DNA of 64,000 bases from JACVRX01 sp046726315 (GTDB taxonomy: Bacteria; Actinomycetota; Actinomycetes; Jiangellales; Jiangellaceae), in the NCBI GenBank assembly GCA_046726315.1, contig JBKPAG010000012.1, positions 21,113 to 85,112 on the forward strand. Direction: 5' to 3'. Position 1 is the first letter of the stretch. Every line of letters begins with the position of its first letter. The notes under the pieces are model-generated. The model made no database searches. It was not told the DNA's origin and worked only from the letters and a program-made list of their open reading frames with translations. Of the stretch, positions 1 through 9,772 are shown piece by piece. Both the position numbers and the translations under genes were made by a program.

Positions 1-1576
1 TCGACCATCCGAGCCAGCGCGGCTCGTACACGGCCGTCCTCACGTGCGGCCCTGCGCTGGCTGAGGGTGCGCCGTTGCTCGGTCTCGACCTGGTGTGAGA
101 CCCGCAAGATGTCGAGGTCACCGGTGACGGTATCGGTGTACACGTTGACGCCGACGACCCGTTTGTCGCCCTTCTCGACCTGTTGCTGATACCAGAACGC
201 GGACTCCGCGATCTCGGACATGAACCAGCCGTCTTCGATCCCGCGCAAGATCCCGGCGGTCATCTGGCCGTAGTTCTGCTGCCAGCGGGTCTCGGTCTCG
301 CCCATCGTGCGGATCTTGTCGAAGATCGCTTCGGCCTCGGTCTCGATCCGGTCGGTCAGCGCCTCGACGTACCACGAGCCGCCGAGCGGGTCGGCGACAT
401 TCGCGACACCGGTTTCCTCGCTCAGCACCTGCTGGGTTCGCAGCGCGATCTCGGCAGCTAGCTCGGTCGGCAGCGCGAGCACCTCGTCGAGGGCGTTGGT
501 GTGCAGTGAGTTGGTGCCGCCCAGTACCGCGGCCAGCGCCTCGACCGTGGTCCGGACCACGTTGTTGTACGGCTGATGACCGGTCAACGAAACGCCAGCG
601 GTCTGGGTGTGGAAGCGCAACCACTGCGCCTTGTCGGTCGTGGCGCCATAGGTGTCGCGCATCCACCTGGCCCAGATCCGCCGGGCCGCCCGGAATTTCG
701 CGATTTCTTCAAAGAAGTCCACGTGCGCGTCGAAGAAAAACGACAGCCCGGGCGCGAACGTGTCGACGTCGAGTCCGCGGGACATCCCGAGCTCGACATA
801 GCCGAACCCGTCCGCGAGTGTGTATGCCAACTCCTGGGCAGCCGTCGCACCGGCCTCGCGGATGTGGTAGCCGGACACGGACAGCGGCTTGTACGCCGGA
901 ATCCGCTGGGCGCAGTACTCGATCAGGTCGGCGATCAGGCGCAGGTGCGGCTCCGGCGCGAACAGCCACTCCTTTTGGGCGATGTACTCCTTGAAGATGT
1001 CGGTTTGCAGCGTCCCGTCCAGCCCGGCAGGGTCGACACCCTGCCGCTCCGCTGCCACCAGATACATGCAAAAGATCGGGACGGCCGGCCCGCTGATCGT
1101 CATCGACGTGGTGACCTCGCCCAGCGGAATGTCAGCGAACAGGACGTCCATGTCGGTCGCAGAGTCGATCGCGACGCCGCAATGCCCCACCTCACCGAGC
1201 GAGCGGTCGTCGTCGGAGTCGCGGCCCATCAGGGTAGGCATGTCGAACGCAACCGACAGGCCGCCGCCGCCGGAGCGGAGGATCATTTTGTAGCGCTGGT
1301 TGGTCTGGCGCGCATTGCCGAAGCCCGCGAACTGACGGATCGTCCACGCCCGGCCGCGGTAGCCGCTGGGATAGAGCCCCCGGGTGAAGGGGTACTCCCC
1401 CGGCCAGCCGATCCGCTCGAACCGTGGATCGTCCGCGCCCTCGGGCGGTCCGTAGACCGGGTCGACGTCGAGGCCGGACAGGGTGCTGAAGTCCGCATCC
1501 CGGATCTGGCCGGCCCGGCGGGCCGCCTCCATCCGGGCCAGCCACCGCCGGCGTCCTGCCTCGATCTGCTCCGCAT
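1..1576 (-). CDS. Adenosylcobalamin-dependent acyl-CoA mutase large subunit (methylmalonyl-CoA mutase family), C-terminus off the window
   Basis: The protein belongs to the methylmalonyl-CoA mutase family, which rearranges the carbon skeleton of acyl-CoA esters using adenosylcobalamin in the cytoplasm. About 525 residues are visible and no stop is reached. The TIM-barrel landmarks are clear: WTIRQFAGFG near residue 90, GGGGLSVAFDMPTLMG, SMTISGP, SGYHIREAGATAAQE, FAPGLSFFFDAH and the late VLGGTNSLHTNALDE. Start: ATG preceded by GGAGGAG at 10 nt. The cobalamin-binding domain is not visible, so it may be C-terminal off the window or in a separate small subunit. MeaB, an adenosyltransferase and an epimerase nearby support B12-dependent propionate/methylmalonyl metabolism. 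The substrate is not certain: where classical methylmalonyl mutases have an Arg after the ADG motif (Tyr-Ile/Ser-Arg), this reads Tyr-Val-Glu-Leu (about 770-830). Confidence 0.9.
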
Positions 1577-1670
1577 CCACGACTGTCTCCTCCCGACGGC
1601 CGCACGTTTAGTAGGACGTCCAAGTAAGCGTCCCTCGTCTCGCTCCCCGAGACAAGTGTCGGGCTTCTGC

Positions 1671-1699
1671 TTGCATCCACCGATCTGAAGTCCTAGATT
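1671..1699 (+). promoter_or_regulatory. Candidate promoter of the ABC transporter operon
   Basis: TTGCAT (1671-1676) and TAGATT (1694-1699) are separated by 17 bp and lie 37 bp upstream of the ATG at 1736. They resemble a housekeeping sigma promoter. The divergent mutase gene starts about 95 bp to the left, so the region could drive both directions. This is motif reading only. Confidence 0.35.
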
Positions 1700-1735
1700 T
1701 CCTATCGCTTTACCATGTTATCGAGGAGAACCTGC

Positions 1736-2790
1736 ATGTCCATCCGACCTCGAGACGCCGCGCTCCCTGCCGTCGCCGCTGTCCTGCTCCTGGCGGCCTG
1801 CGGCGCCGACGACGCGACCGCGCCGACTGCTGCGGAAGGAACCGGCGCGAGCGCGGACACCCTCCGACTCGGCTACTTCCCCAACTTCACCCACGCGCCG
1901 GCGCTCATCGGAGTCCAAAACGGCATCTTCGAAGAGAAGCTGGGCGACGTCACGCTCGAGACGACGACGTTCAATGCCGGCGGCGAGGCGGTCGAGGCGA
2001 TGTTCGCCGGCGCGATCGACGCGACGTTCATCGGGCCGAGCCCCACGATCAATGGTTATGCGCAGAGCAACGGTGAAGCCCTACGGGTGGTTTCGGGAGC
2101 CGCAGCCAACGGCGCGTACCTCGTCGTCCGCGAAGGCATCGACTCCCCGCAAGATCTGGTCGGCAAGACCCTCGCCACTCCCCAACTGGGCAACACACAA
2201 GATGTGGCGCTGCGGTACTGGCTGCAGGAGCAGGGCTATGAGACCACCGAGGAGGGCGGCGGGGACGTGTCGATCACCCCGATGGCCAATGGCGAGACGC
2301 TGGGCGCTTTTGCCTCGGGTGCGATCGACGGCGGTTGGCTGCCCGAGCCGTGGGCAACCCGGCTGGTCGACGAGGGCGGTGCCCACGTGCTCGTCGACGA
2401 GACCGAGCTGTGGCCGGATGGGCAGTTCGTGACCACCCAGCTCATCGTGAGCAAACCGTTCCTCGAGGAGAACCCGGCATTGGTCGAAGCGCTGATCGCA
2501 GGCGAGCTCGAGGCAATCGAGTTGATCGAGTCCGACCCGCAGGAAGCCCAGACCATCGTCAACCAGGCGATCAAGGACCTGACCGGCGACGCGATGGAAC
2601 CGGCGCTGCTCTCGGCTGCTTGGGAGAACGTCGTGTTCACAGCCGATCCCGTGGCGGACTCCCTGGTCGAGGGGGCTGCGCATGCAGAGGCAGTCGGCTT
2701 GCTCGACGCGGTCGAGCTCGACGGGCTCTACGACCTCGACCTGCTGAACACGCTGCTCGCGAATGCCGGGAAGGAACAGGTGTCGGCGCG

Positions 2791-2794
<4 letters not shown>
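1736..2794 (+). CDS. ABC transporter substrate-binding lipoprotein, sulfonate/nitrate/taurine (SsuA/TauA) type
   Basis: This is the extracytoplasmic solute receptor of an importer. The N-terminus is a lipoprotein signal: a basic start (MSIRPRD), a hydrophobic stretch and the lipobox LLAACG, so the mature protein should be lipid-anchored at its Cys. The mature part begins with LRLGYFPNFTHAPALIG and has the FIGPSPTINGY and DGGWLPEPWA segments typical of the NMT1/SsuA fold. Length is 352 aa, usual for the family. The ATG at 1736 is preferred over one at 1715 because GAGGAGA lies 6 nt before it. It overlaps the ATPase gene by ATGA. The ligand cannot be read from sequence; the Rrf2 regulator downstream suggests a sulfur source such as an alkanesulfonate. 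Confidence 0.88.
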
Positions 2795-3581
<787 letters not shown>

Positions 3582-3585
<4 letters not shown>

Positions 3586-4430
3586 GCGCCACGCGAACGG
3601 TCGAGCTGCCTCCTCGTGTGCCGGCGGATGGCGACCAGAAACGGGTCGGGCGCACGGTCTGGTCGCGAGCCTGGCCGATGCTGGCCGCTGCCGCCCTTGC
3701 CATCACGGTCTGGCAGCTGGTCGTCTGGTCCGGGTTCCGGCCCGAGTACGTGCTCCCGTCGCCGTTGACGGTTGCCCAGGAGTTGCTGGAGCGAGTGCAG
3801 GGCCCGGACCTGTGGCAGGCGATCGCCACCACGATGCGCAGGGCAGCCGTCGGGTTCACGCTCTCGATCGTGGTCGGAACCCTGGTCGGCCTTGCCGTGG
3901 TGCGCGTGCGGGTGCTGCGGGCAGCCGTCGGGTCGTTGATAACGGGCCTGCAGACCATGCCGTCGATCGCCTGGTTCCCATTGACGATCCTGCTGTTCGG
4001 TTTTACCGAGCAGGCGATCCTGTTCGTGGTCGTGCTCGGCGCAGCGCCGTCGATCGCCAACGGCCTGATCTCCGGGATCGACGACCTGCCGCCGCAGCTG
4101 CTTCGCGCAGCGCGGGTGTTGGGCGCGCGCGGGGTCACGCTGTACACGTCGATAGTGATGCCCGCTGTGCTGCCGACGTATCTGGCCGGGCTGAAGCAGG
4201 GCTGGGCCTTTGCCTGGCGCAGCCTCATGGCGGGCGAGCTGTTGGTGATCATCGCCAAACAACCCTCCCTCGGCAACGACCTCACATTCGCGCGCGAGTT
4301 CGCCAACGCCCCGCGGTTGATCGCCATCATGATCGTCATCTTGGTCATCGGCATGATCGTGGACGCTATCTTCAGTGCCATCGCCAACGGGGTCCGACAA
4401 CGCAGGGGGCTCGGAGCACTGCGCCTGTAG
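3582..4430 (+). CDS. ABC transporter permease (SsuC/TauC family)
   Basis: This is the membrane channel subunit of the sulfonate/nitrate-type importer. About six membrane helices are visible in 282 aa. The EAA-type loop that docks to the ATPase reads AARVLGARGVTLYTSIVMPAVLP, near residues 175-200. The start overlaps the ATPase stop (ATGA) and GGAGG lies 6 nt upstream. The C-terminal third (GWAFAWRSLMAGELL) is typical of the binding-protein-dependent transport inner-membrane component. Confidence 0.92.
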
Positions 4431-4446
4431 CTGGTTGGATGCGACC

Positions 4447-4902
4447 GTGCACGTGACTGCCCGCGCGGACTATGCCGTCCGCGCCGTGATCGAGCTTGCC
4501 GCCCGGTCGCCGGCGTCGACGACACGCCAGCAGATCGCCGAATCGCAGGACATCCCCGGCAAGTTCCTGGAGACAATTCTTGGCGACCTACGGCGGGCTG
4601 GCCTACTCGAGGCCCACCGCGGCGCCGCAGGCGGCTACCGGCTCGCCGCCGACCCCGCAGCGATCCGGCTGGCCGACGTCATCCGAGCCGCTGAAGGACC
4701 GCTGGCGGCTGTTCGCGGCATGCCGCCAGAAGACACGGCCTACCCAGGTCCGGCGGCGCCGCTCACCGATGTCTGGGTCGCCGTGCGCGCCAGTCTGCGT
4801 GACGTTCTGGAGGCCACGACAATCGCTGACGTCCTCTCCGGACAGCTGCCAGACCATGTCGGTGCACTGCTGGCCCGCCCGGATTCACGGATTCGTCGCT
4901 GA
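4447..4902 (+). CDS. Rrf2-family transcriptional regulator lacking cysteines (CymR-like)
   Basis: This is a winged-helix DNA-binding protein of 151 aa. It starts at GTG with HVTARADYAVRAVIELA, the hallmark Rrf2 N-terminus, followed by QQIAESQDIPGKFLETIL and the wing AGGYRL. No cysteine occurs anywhere, so it cannot carry the Fe-S cluster of IscR/NsrR/RsrR types. Cys-less Rrf2 proteins such as CymR respond to sulfur or cysteine status by other means. It sits 16 bp after the permease, probably in the same transcript, and most likely controls this ABC operon. Confidence 0.88.
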   Translation: MHVTARADYAVRAVIELAARSPASTTRQQIAESQDIPGKFLETILGDLRRAGLLEAHRGAAGGYRLAADPAAIRLADVIRAAEGPLAAVRGMPPEDTAYPGPAAPLTDVWVAVRASLRDVLEATTIADVLSGQLPDHVGALLARPDSRIRR

Positions 4903-4912
4903 TCGACGCGCG

Positions 4913-5419
4913 TCACTCCCGGAAGTCGCCGGCGCTGACCCGAATCGACCGGAGTAGGTCGACCAGGAGCCCTTGCTCCCGTTCGTCGAGGGCGCCGAGG
5001 CCGAAGTCGGCCGCCATCAGTTCCCCGGTGACCTTGTCGACGACCTCCCGGCCTTGATCGGTCACCCGCGCAAGCGTCCCACGGCCGTCGCGAGGGTTCG
5101 GCTCCCGGGTGACGAAACCTGCTGCTTCCAGCCGCTTCACGGTGTTCGTGACGCTGGTCGGATGCACCATGAGCCGCTCGCCGATCTTGGCCATGGGCAA
5201 TGCGCCGGTCCGGCTGAACGTCAACAGAACCAACGCCTCGTAACGGGCGAAAGTCAGGCCATGCGGCCGGCAGATGCGGTCGAACTGTCCGAGGAGGAGC
5301 TGCTGCACCCGCATCACCGATGTCGCGGCGGCCATCGCGTCGGCCGGCCCGAAGCGTTCGGTCCAGATCTGAGCGGCGCGGCGGATCGGGTCGAATCCGA
5401 GGTCGAGCGGGCGGGGCAT
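4913..5419 (-). CDS. MarR-family transcriptional regulator
   Basis: This 168-aa winged-helix regulator has the MarR core: HGLTFARYEALVLLTFSRTGALPMAKIGERL, then the recognition helix region HPTSVTNTVKRLEAAGFVTRE and the DGRGTLARVTDQGRE wing. A long N-terminal helix (FGPADAMAAATSVMRVQQLLL) would form the dimer interface. It is convergent with the Rrf2 gene, with 10 bp between stops. Its upstream neighbour on the same strand is the PH-domain protein, 8 bp away, so the two are probably co-transcribed. The ligand is unknown. Confidence 0.88.
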   Translation of the reverse strand: MPRPLDLGFDPIRRAAQIWTERFGPADAMAAATSVMRVQQLLLGQFDRICRPHGLTFARYEALVLLTFSRTGALPMAKIGERLMVHPTSVTNTVKRLEAAGFVTREPNPRDGRGTLARVTDQGREVVDKVTGELMAADFGLGALDEREQGLLVDLLRSIRVSAGDFRE

Positions 5420-5427
5420 GGAGTGAT

Positions 5428-6132
5428 TCACCGGCGCCGGGCAGTGGTCGGACCGGGGCTGCGCGGGTGGTCGGGCCGCCGGCGACTTCGGGGCGCCGGG
5501 CCTGGCCGCGGAGTCAAGGACTCCTCGTCGCCGCCGAGACCCATCATCTGCCGCCGCCGGCGGTGGATATCGATCGCAATGAGCTCTGGGTCCGGTACGA
5601 CCCGGATATCCCGCAACCCCTGCTCCTGGGCGGCGTTCTCGAGGATGATGTGCCCGGTCGATATCGGCCGCATGTACCACGGTCGCAGGACCGTGATGTC
5701 GAGGACCCGGACGATCTCCATCTCCGCCTCGTGCAGCGTAAACACGCCCCACACCCGGAAGACGCGGGAGTCGGTGACGACGAACCGGTCCCGCCTGATC
5801 TTCAGGAACCGATAGAACGCGTACCCGAAAATCCCCAGGATCACTACCAACGGGATCAACGCGTTGTCCGCGGACACCATGGGCAACCAGCGGACGAGCA
5901 GGAACAGCCCGGCCAGGGCGATCAATGCAGGCACGACGTAGAGGATCTTGGCGTGCATCACCTCGGAGATGACCCGCTCGCCGGGAATCAGCTTGCGCGC
6001 GACCATCCGGTGCCCGAACCAGCCTTTGATCCGCCACCAGAGCATCCGGAGCAGGCCATCCTCCGCGATGCGGTCGAGCCACCGCACGGAGCGGTCGTAT
6101 GCCCCGGTCAGAATCTCACGCGGTGTGCGCAT
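5428..6132 (-). CDS. Membrane protein with bacterial PH domain
   Basis: This 234-aa protein has two adjacent membrane helices (AKILYVVPALIALAGLFLLV and NALIPLVVILGIFGYAF, about residues 60-110). A bacterial pleckstrin-homology (bPH2/YdbT-type) domain follows: RRDRFVVTDSRVFRVWGVFTL, then a conserved VRVLDITVLRPWYMRPISTGHI and the closing region with DPELIAID. The tail after residue 195 is Arg/Pro-rich and probably disordered. Such proteins are usually membrane-anchored with the PH fold in the cytoplasm; their function is mostly unknown. The gene is just upstream of marR on the same strand. Confidence 0.82.
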   Translation of the reverse strand: MRTPREILTGAYDRSVRWLDRIAEDGLLRMLWWRIKGWFGHRMVARKLIPGERVISEVMHAKILYVVPALIALAGLFLLVRWLPMVSADNALIPLVVILGIFGYAFYRFLKIRRDRFVVTDSRVFRVWGVFTLHEAEMEIVRVLDITVLRPWYMRPISTGHIILENAAQEQGLRDIRVVPDPELIAIDIHRRRRQMMGLGGDEESLTPRPGPAPRSRRRPDHPRSPGPTTARRR

Positions 6133-6146
6133 CCCTGCGCTCTACC

Positions 6147-6299
6147 TCAGAACAGACTGCTGAAGAACGTGATGACCGCGTTGGCAGCGCTGACCAGCGC
6201 GGACAGTAACGCGCTCACCGCATTCGCCGCGCTGGTGGGTTCCGTGATCACGTAGTACACAAGGAAGGCGACGACCAAGATGGTCAGCACCGTCTTCAC
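6147..6299 (-). CDS. Small hydrophobic protein, 50 aa
   Basis: A GTG start with AGAGGA 7 nt upstream opens a 50-codon frame. The product begins MKTVLTILVVAFLVYYVITEP and ends VITFFSSLF. It has one clear membrane helix (residues 4-19) and a second Ala/Val/Ser-rich amphipathic stretch (22-50). It lies 14 bp upstream of the PH-domain gene on the same strand and could be its operon partner. I recognise no family; the ribosome-binding site, uninterrupted frame and membrane pattern support a real gene. Confidence 0.6.
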   Translation of the reverse strand: MKTVLTILVVAFLVYYVITEPTSAANAVSALLSALVSAANAVITFFSSLF

Positions 6300-6398
6300 T
6301 GGAGGTCCTCTCCGGTGGCCGCATCACACGCCTGCAATCTTCGTTGTACCCGAAACCGGCCGATCTGTCTGCACACCACGCCGCCTGATTCCGGCAGT

Positions 6399-6427
6399 GT
6401 TCACATCAGGGTTCACATCAGGGTTCA
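6399..6427. repeat. Short tandem repeat at the end of meaB
   Basis: Two exact copies of the 12-mer GTTCACATCAGG (6399-6410 and 6411-6422) are followed by a partial third (GTTCA). The last copy runs into the meaB stop codon (6425-6427, read on the minus strand). It could be a slippage product; no function is evident. Confidence 0.6.
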
Positions 6428-7369
6428 TAGTGCGGCGATGATCTCGTCAGCAGCAGAATACGGGTCGCTCCGGCCGCTCAGCACCTGGTCGGCGAGGGCG
6501 TCGAGCCGAGTGTCGCCATGCAGATCGCCGAATCGGCGGCGCACGGCCGTGACGGCAAGCGCCTCGATCTCGTCACGGACCCGGCGGCGGCGGCGCCTAT
6601 CGAGCTCGCCCGAGCGTTCCAGCCAGGCCCGGTGCTTGTCGACGGCCTCCATGACCTCGTCCAACCCCTCCCCCCGCACGGCCACGGTCTTGACGATCGG
6701 CTGCCGCCAGTCGCCGGGGCCGCGTTCGGCGAGCCGGATTGTGCCGCGCAAATCCCGCACCACCTGGTCCGCACCGTCGCGCTCGGCCTTGTTGACGACG
6801 AACACGTCGCCGACCTCGAGAATCCCGGCCTTCGCGGCCTGGATTCCATCACCCATGCCCGGGGCGAGCAGCACCAGTGTCGTATCGGCAAGCGCAGCGA
6901 CCTCGACCTCGGACTGGCCCACCCCCACGGTCTCGATGATGACCACGTCGCAGCCCGCGGCATCGAGCACCCGCAGCGCCTGTGGTGTCGCCCAGGCCAG
7001 GCCGCCCAGGTGGCCACGGGTCGCCATCGATCGGATGTAGACCCCACGGTCGGTGGCGTGCTCCTGCATGCGAACCCGGTCGCCCAGCAGAGCGCCTCCG
7101 GTGAACGGTGACGAAGGGTCGACCGCCAGCACTCCGACCCGGAGATCCTCGGCCCGGAATGCCGAGACCAACGCGGATGTCATCGTCGACTTGCCGACCC
7201 CGGGCGCCCCTGTGATCCCGAGGACGCCGGCGTGGCCGGTGTTTGGCGCGAGCAGGGACATGACCTCACGCAGCGCGGGAGAAGCGTCCTCCACCTGAGA
7301 TATCAGCCGCGCGACGGCACGCGGGTCGCCGGCGCGTGCGCGCGATACCAGGTCGGGGATGGACGCCAC
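6425..7369 (-). CDS. meaB: MeaB/ArgK-type GTPase, chaperone of the B12-dependent mutase
   Basis: This G3E-family P-loop GTPase guards adenosylcobalamin loading and reactivation of methylmalonyl-CoA mutase-type enzymes. In 314 aa it has Walker A GAPGVGKS (54-61), VDPSSPFTGGALLGDRVRM (the switch region typical of MeaB), IIETVGVGQSE and the base-recognition motif NKAERDG. The C-terminal dimerisation arm is present. Start is GTG, directly after the thiolase stop (TGA then GTG), so the two are coupled. The mutase at the left edge is the obvious client, although an ABC operon and three other genes separate them. Confidence 0.95.
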   Translation of the reverse strand: MASIPDLVSRARAGDPRAVARLISQVEDASPALREVMSLLAPNTGHAGVLGITGAPGVGKSTMTSALVSAFRAEDLRVGVLAVDPSSPFTGGALLGDRVRMQEHATDRGVYIRSMATRGHLGGLAWATPQALRVLDAAGCDVVIIETVGVGQSEVEVAALADTTLVLLAPGMGDGIQAAKAGILEVGDVFVVNKAERDGADQVVRDLRGTIRLAERGPGDWRQPIVKTVAVRGEGLDEVMEAVDKHRAWLERSGELDRRRRRRVRDEIEALAVTAVRRRFGDLHGDTRLDALADQVLSGRSDPYSAADEIIAAL

Positions 7370-8554
7370 TCAGGACCGCGGCACCCGCAGGATCAGGGCG
7401 TCGCCCTGGCCCCCGCCACCACACAGGGCCGCGGCACCGGTGCCGCCACCACGCCGACGGAGCTCCAAGGCAACGTGCAGTACCAACCGGGCACCGGACA
7501 TGCCGATCGGATGCCCTACCGCGATGGCGCCGCCGTTGACGTTCACTCGCTCTTCGTCGACGTCAAGTTCCCGGGTGCTCGCGATGCCGACGGCGGCGAA
7601 CGCCTCGTTGATCTCGATGACGTCCAAGTCGGTCGGCTGGATGCCCTCCTTCGCGCACGCGGCCCGGATAGCGCCGGCCGGTTGGCTCTGTAGCGTCGAG
7701 TCCGGCCCCGCCACGACCCCATGGGCACCTATGTCGGCGAGCCACGTCAGCCCGAGTTCCTCGGCCTTCGATTTGCTCATGACGACGACCGCACAGGCCC
7801 CGTCCGAGATCTGCGATGCCGACCCCGCCGTGATCGTGCCCTCTTTGCCGAAGGCCGGGCGCAGCTTCGACAGCGACTCGACCGTTGTGTCGGCTCGAAT
7901 GCCCTCGTCTTCGGCGAACAGGACTGGATCTCCCCGGCGCTGCGGGATCTCGACGGGCACCACCTCGTCGTCGAAGATCCCATTCTTCCAACCCTCAGCG
8001 GCGCGTTGGTGGGAGCGAGCGCTGAACGCATCTTGCTCTTCCCGGGAGAGCTCGAGGCCGACCGAGTTACACGATTCGGTGAGCGCCCCCATTGCCTGGT
8101 CGGTGAAGATGTCCCACAGACCGTCGTAGGCCATGTGGTCCCGAACGGTCACATCGCCGTACTTGTACCCTTCCCTGGAGCCGATGAGCAGGTGCGGCGC
8201 ATTGGTCATCGACTCCATGCCACCAGCGACGACGATTTCGAACTCGCCGGCCCGGATGAGCTGATCGGCGAGCGCGATCGCGTCGAGTCCCGACAAGCAC
8301 ACCTTGTTGATGGTCAATGCGGGCACAGTCATGGGGATACCGGCCCGAACGGCCGCCTGCCGGGCCGGGATCTGGCCGGCGCCGGCCTGCAGCACCTGAC
8401 CCATGATCACGTAGTCCACTTGATCGGGCCGGATACCGGCCTTCTCCAGCCCTGCCCTGATCGCAATCCCACCAAGGTCGGTGCCGGAGAAGCCCGTCAA
8501 CGATCCGAGCAACCGTCCGATCGGGGTACGGGCCCCGGCAACGATGACCGACAT
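7370..8554 (-). CDS. Acetyl-CoA C-acetyltransferase (thiolase)
   Basis: This 394-aa thiolase condenses or cleaves acyl-CoA units. The nucleophilic Cys86 lies in NKVCLSGLDAI, the active-site His348 in GAIAVGHPIGMSG and the second catalytic Cys378 in ALCGGGGQG. All three are intact. GGAGG lies 6 nt before the ATG. It is transcribed divergently from the adenosyltransferase gene and stop-to-start with meaB. The thiolase-meaB-epimerase-Scy neighbourhood resembles the arrangement I recall from Streptomyces around scy, which supports a primary-metabolism role in acetoacetyl-CoA or propionate handling. Confidence 0.93.
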   Translation of the reverse strand: MSVIVAGARTPIGRLLGSLTGFSGTDLGGIAIRAGLEKAGIRPDQVDYVIMGQVLQAGAGQIPARQAAVRAGIPMTVPALTINKVCLSGLDAIALADQLIRAGEFEIVVAGGMESMTNAPHLLIGSREGYKYGDVTVRDHMAYDGLWDIFTDQAMGALTESCNSVGLELSREEQDAFSARSHQRAAEGWKNGIFDDEVVPVEIPQRRGDPVLFAEDEGIRADTTVESLSKLRPAFGKEGTITAGSASQISDGACAVVVMSKSKAEELGLTWLADIGAHGVVAGPDSTLQSQPAGAIRAACAKEGIQPTDLDVIEINEAFAAVGIASTRELDVDEERVNVNGGAIAVGHPIGMSGARLVLHVALELRRRGGGTGAAALCGGGGQGDALILRVPRS

Positions 8555-8611
8555 GACAACCTCCAAAGGACTCGTCATTGTCACGATACGGGTGCATGCA
8601 AGAGTGGCCCA

Positions 8612-9148
8612 GTGAAGGTCTATACCCGCCGTGGCGACGACGGAACGACCGGGTTGCTGTACGGCGGCCGGGTGCCGAAGAACGCCCCGGCACCGATGGC
8701 GTACGGCTCGGTCGACGAGGCCCAGGCATTCATCGGACAGGCCCGTGCCCAAGCCAAAAACGGGGGTGAGCTGGATACCCTGCTCGTCGCCGTCGAACAC
8801 GACTTGTGGGTGCTGATGGCCGAGCTCGCCACCAACCCCGAGCGTCGGAGCAAGGGAAAGCCGGGCCAGTCACTCGTGACGGCCGAGATGGTGATGGCCC
8901 TGGAAGAGCGCATCGACGACGTCATGGGCCGCTTCGACCCGCCCACGGACTTCGTCGTACCCGGAGCCAACCCGGTTTGCGCGGCGCTGGACGTCGCCCG
9001 GACCGTCGTGCGCCGGGCCGAGCGGGAGGTGCTCTCGACGGCTGCCGAAGGGTCGCACGTGGTGCCCTATCTCAACCGCTGTTCCGACCTGCTCTGGGCG
9101 CTTGCTCGCTGGCAGGAGGGCACGTCACTGCTCGCGAAGGACATCTGA
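8612..9148 (+). CDS. Cob(I)alamin adenosyltransferase, PduO type
   Basis: This enzyme makes adenosylcobalamin, the mutase cofactor, from cob(I)alamin and ATP. The 178-aa protein shows the PduO N-terminal ATP-binding motif TRRGDDGTTGLLYGGRV. It also has SVDEAQAFIGQAR, the FVVPGANPVCAALDVARTVVRRAERE core and the closing YLNRCSDLLWALAR. Start GTG at 8612. The stop overlaps the convergent epimerase gene by 24 bp. It supplies the cofactor for the mutase at 1-1576. Confidence 0.94.
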   Translation: MKVYTRRGDDGTTGLLYGGRVPKNAPAPMAYGSVDEAQAFIGQARAQAKNGGELDTLLVAVEHDLWVLMAELATNPERRSKGKPGQSLVTAEMVMALEERIDDVMGRFDPPTDFVVPGANPVCAALDVARTVVRRAEREVLSTAAEGSHVVPYLNRCSDLLWALARWQEGTSLLAKDI

Positions 9149-9571
9149 CCGGGGTGGCTCGATCAGTTCGATCAGCACGCCGCCTGCGTCCTTCGGGTGA
9201 ATGAAGTTGACGCGGGCGCCAGCTGTGCCGCGCCGGGGAGCCTGGTACAGCGGCTCAATACCACGCTCTTGGAGGGTCCGGGTCACCGCGTCGATGTCTT
9301 CGACGCGGTAGGCAAGTTGCTGGATTCCTGGCCCGAACCGGTCGAGGAACCGTCCGATCGTCGTGTCGGAGTGCAAAGGGGCGAGCAGCTGGACTTCGGC
9401 GCCGGACGGTTCGTCGCCAACCCTGAGCATCGCCTCGCGAACTCCCATCTCCTCGTTGACCTCCTCATGGACGACCTGCATACCGAACGTGCGGGCGTAC
9501 CACACAATCGCCTCGTCGAGATCCGCGACGGCGATGCCGACATGATCGATGGCAGAGAACAGTCCGGTCAT
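9125..9571 (-). CDS. mce: Methylmalonyl-CoA epimerase
   Basis: This 148-aa vicinal-oxygen-chelate enzyme interconverts (R)- and (S)-methylmalonyl-CoA. It begins FSAIDHVGIAVADLDEAIVWY, with the metal-ligand His, and has a mid Q in EVQLLAP. A second half begins GIQQLAYRVEDIDAV, and the terminal metal-binding segment reads FIHPKDAGGVLIELIEP. The family's His/Gln/His/Glu pattern can be followed. It completes the propionyl-CoA to succinyl-CoA set with the mutase, MeaB and the adenosyltransferase. Confidence 0.92.
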   Translation of the reverse strand: MTGLFSAIDHVGIAVADLDEAIVWYARTFGMQVVHEEVNEEMGVREAMLRVGDEPSGAEVQLLAPLHSDTTIGRFLDRFGPGIQQLAYRVEDIDAVTRTLQERGIEPLYQAPRRGTAGARVNFIHPKDAGGVLIELIEPPRSDVLREQ

Positions 9572-9772
9572 GCCGGTCAGGCTAGAGCGGCCGAGCCAAT
9601 CCGGTGAGACCGGTCCACACCACCGGGATGACCGGAGTACGCTGCGTACCGCCTTTAGTGCTCGGTGTCCGGGACGGGGAGACACGAGCGGTACGGCACG
9701 AGGCAGTCACAAGGTCCACAACGTTGTGCCGACTCCCGTCAGTGGGGGTCGACACCCCCGACGAGGGAGATC

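Noticed and set aside
1577..1735. Cobalamin riboswitch between the mutase and the ABC operon
   Set aside because: No B12-box-like segment or extended paired structure can be seen, and the region is short for a cobalamin riboswitch plus two promoters.
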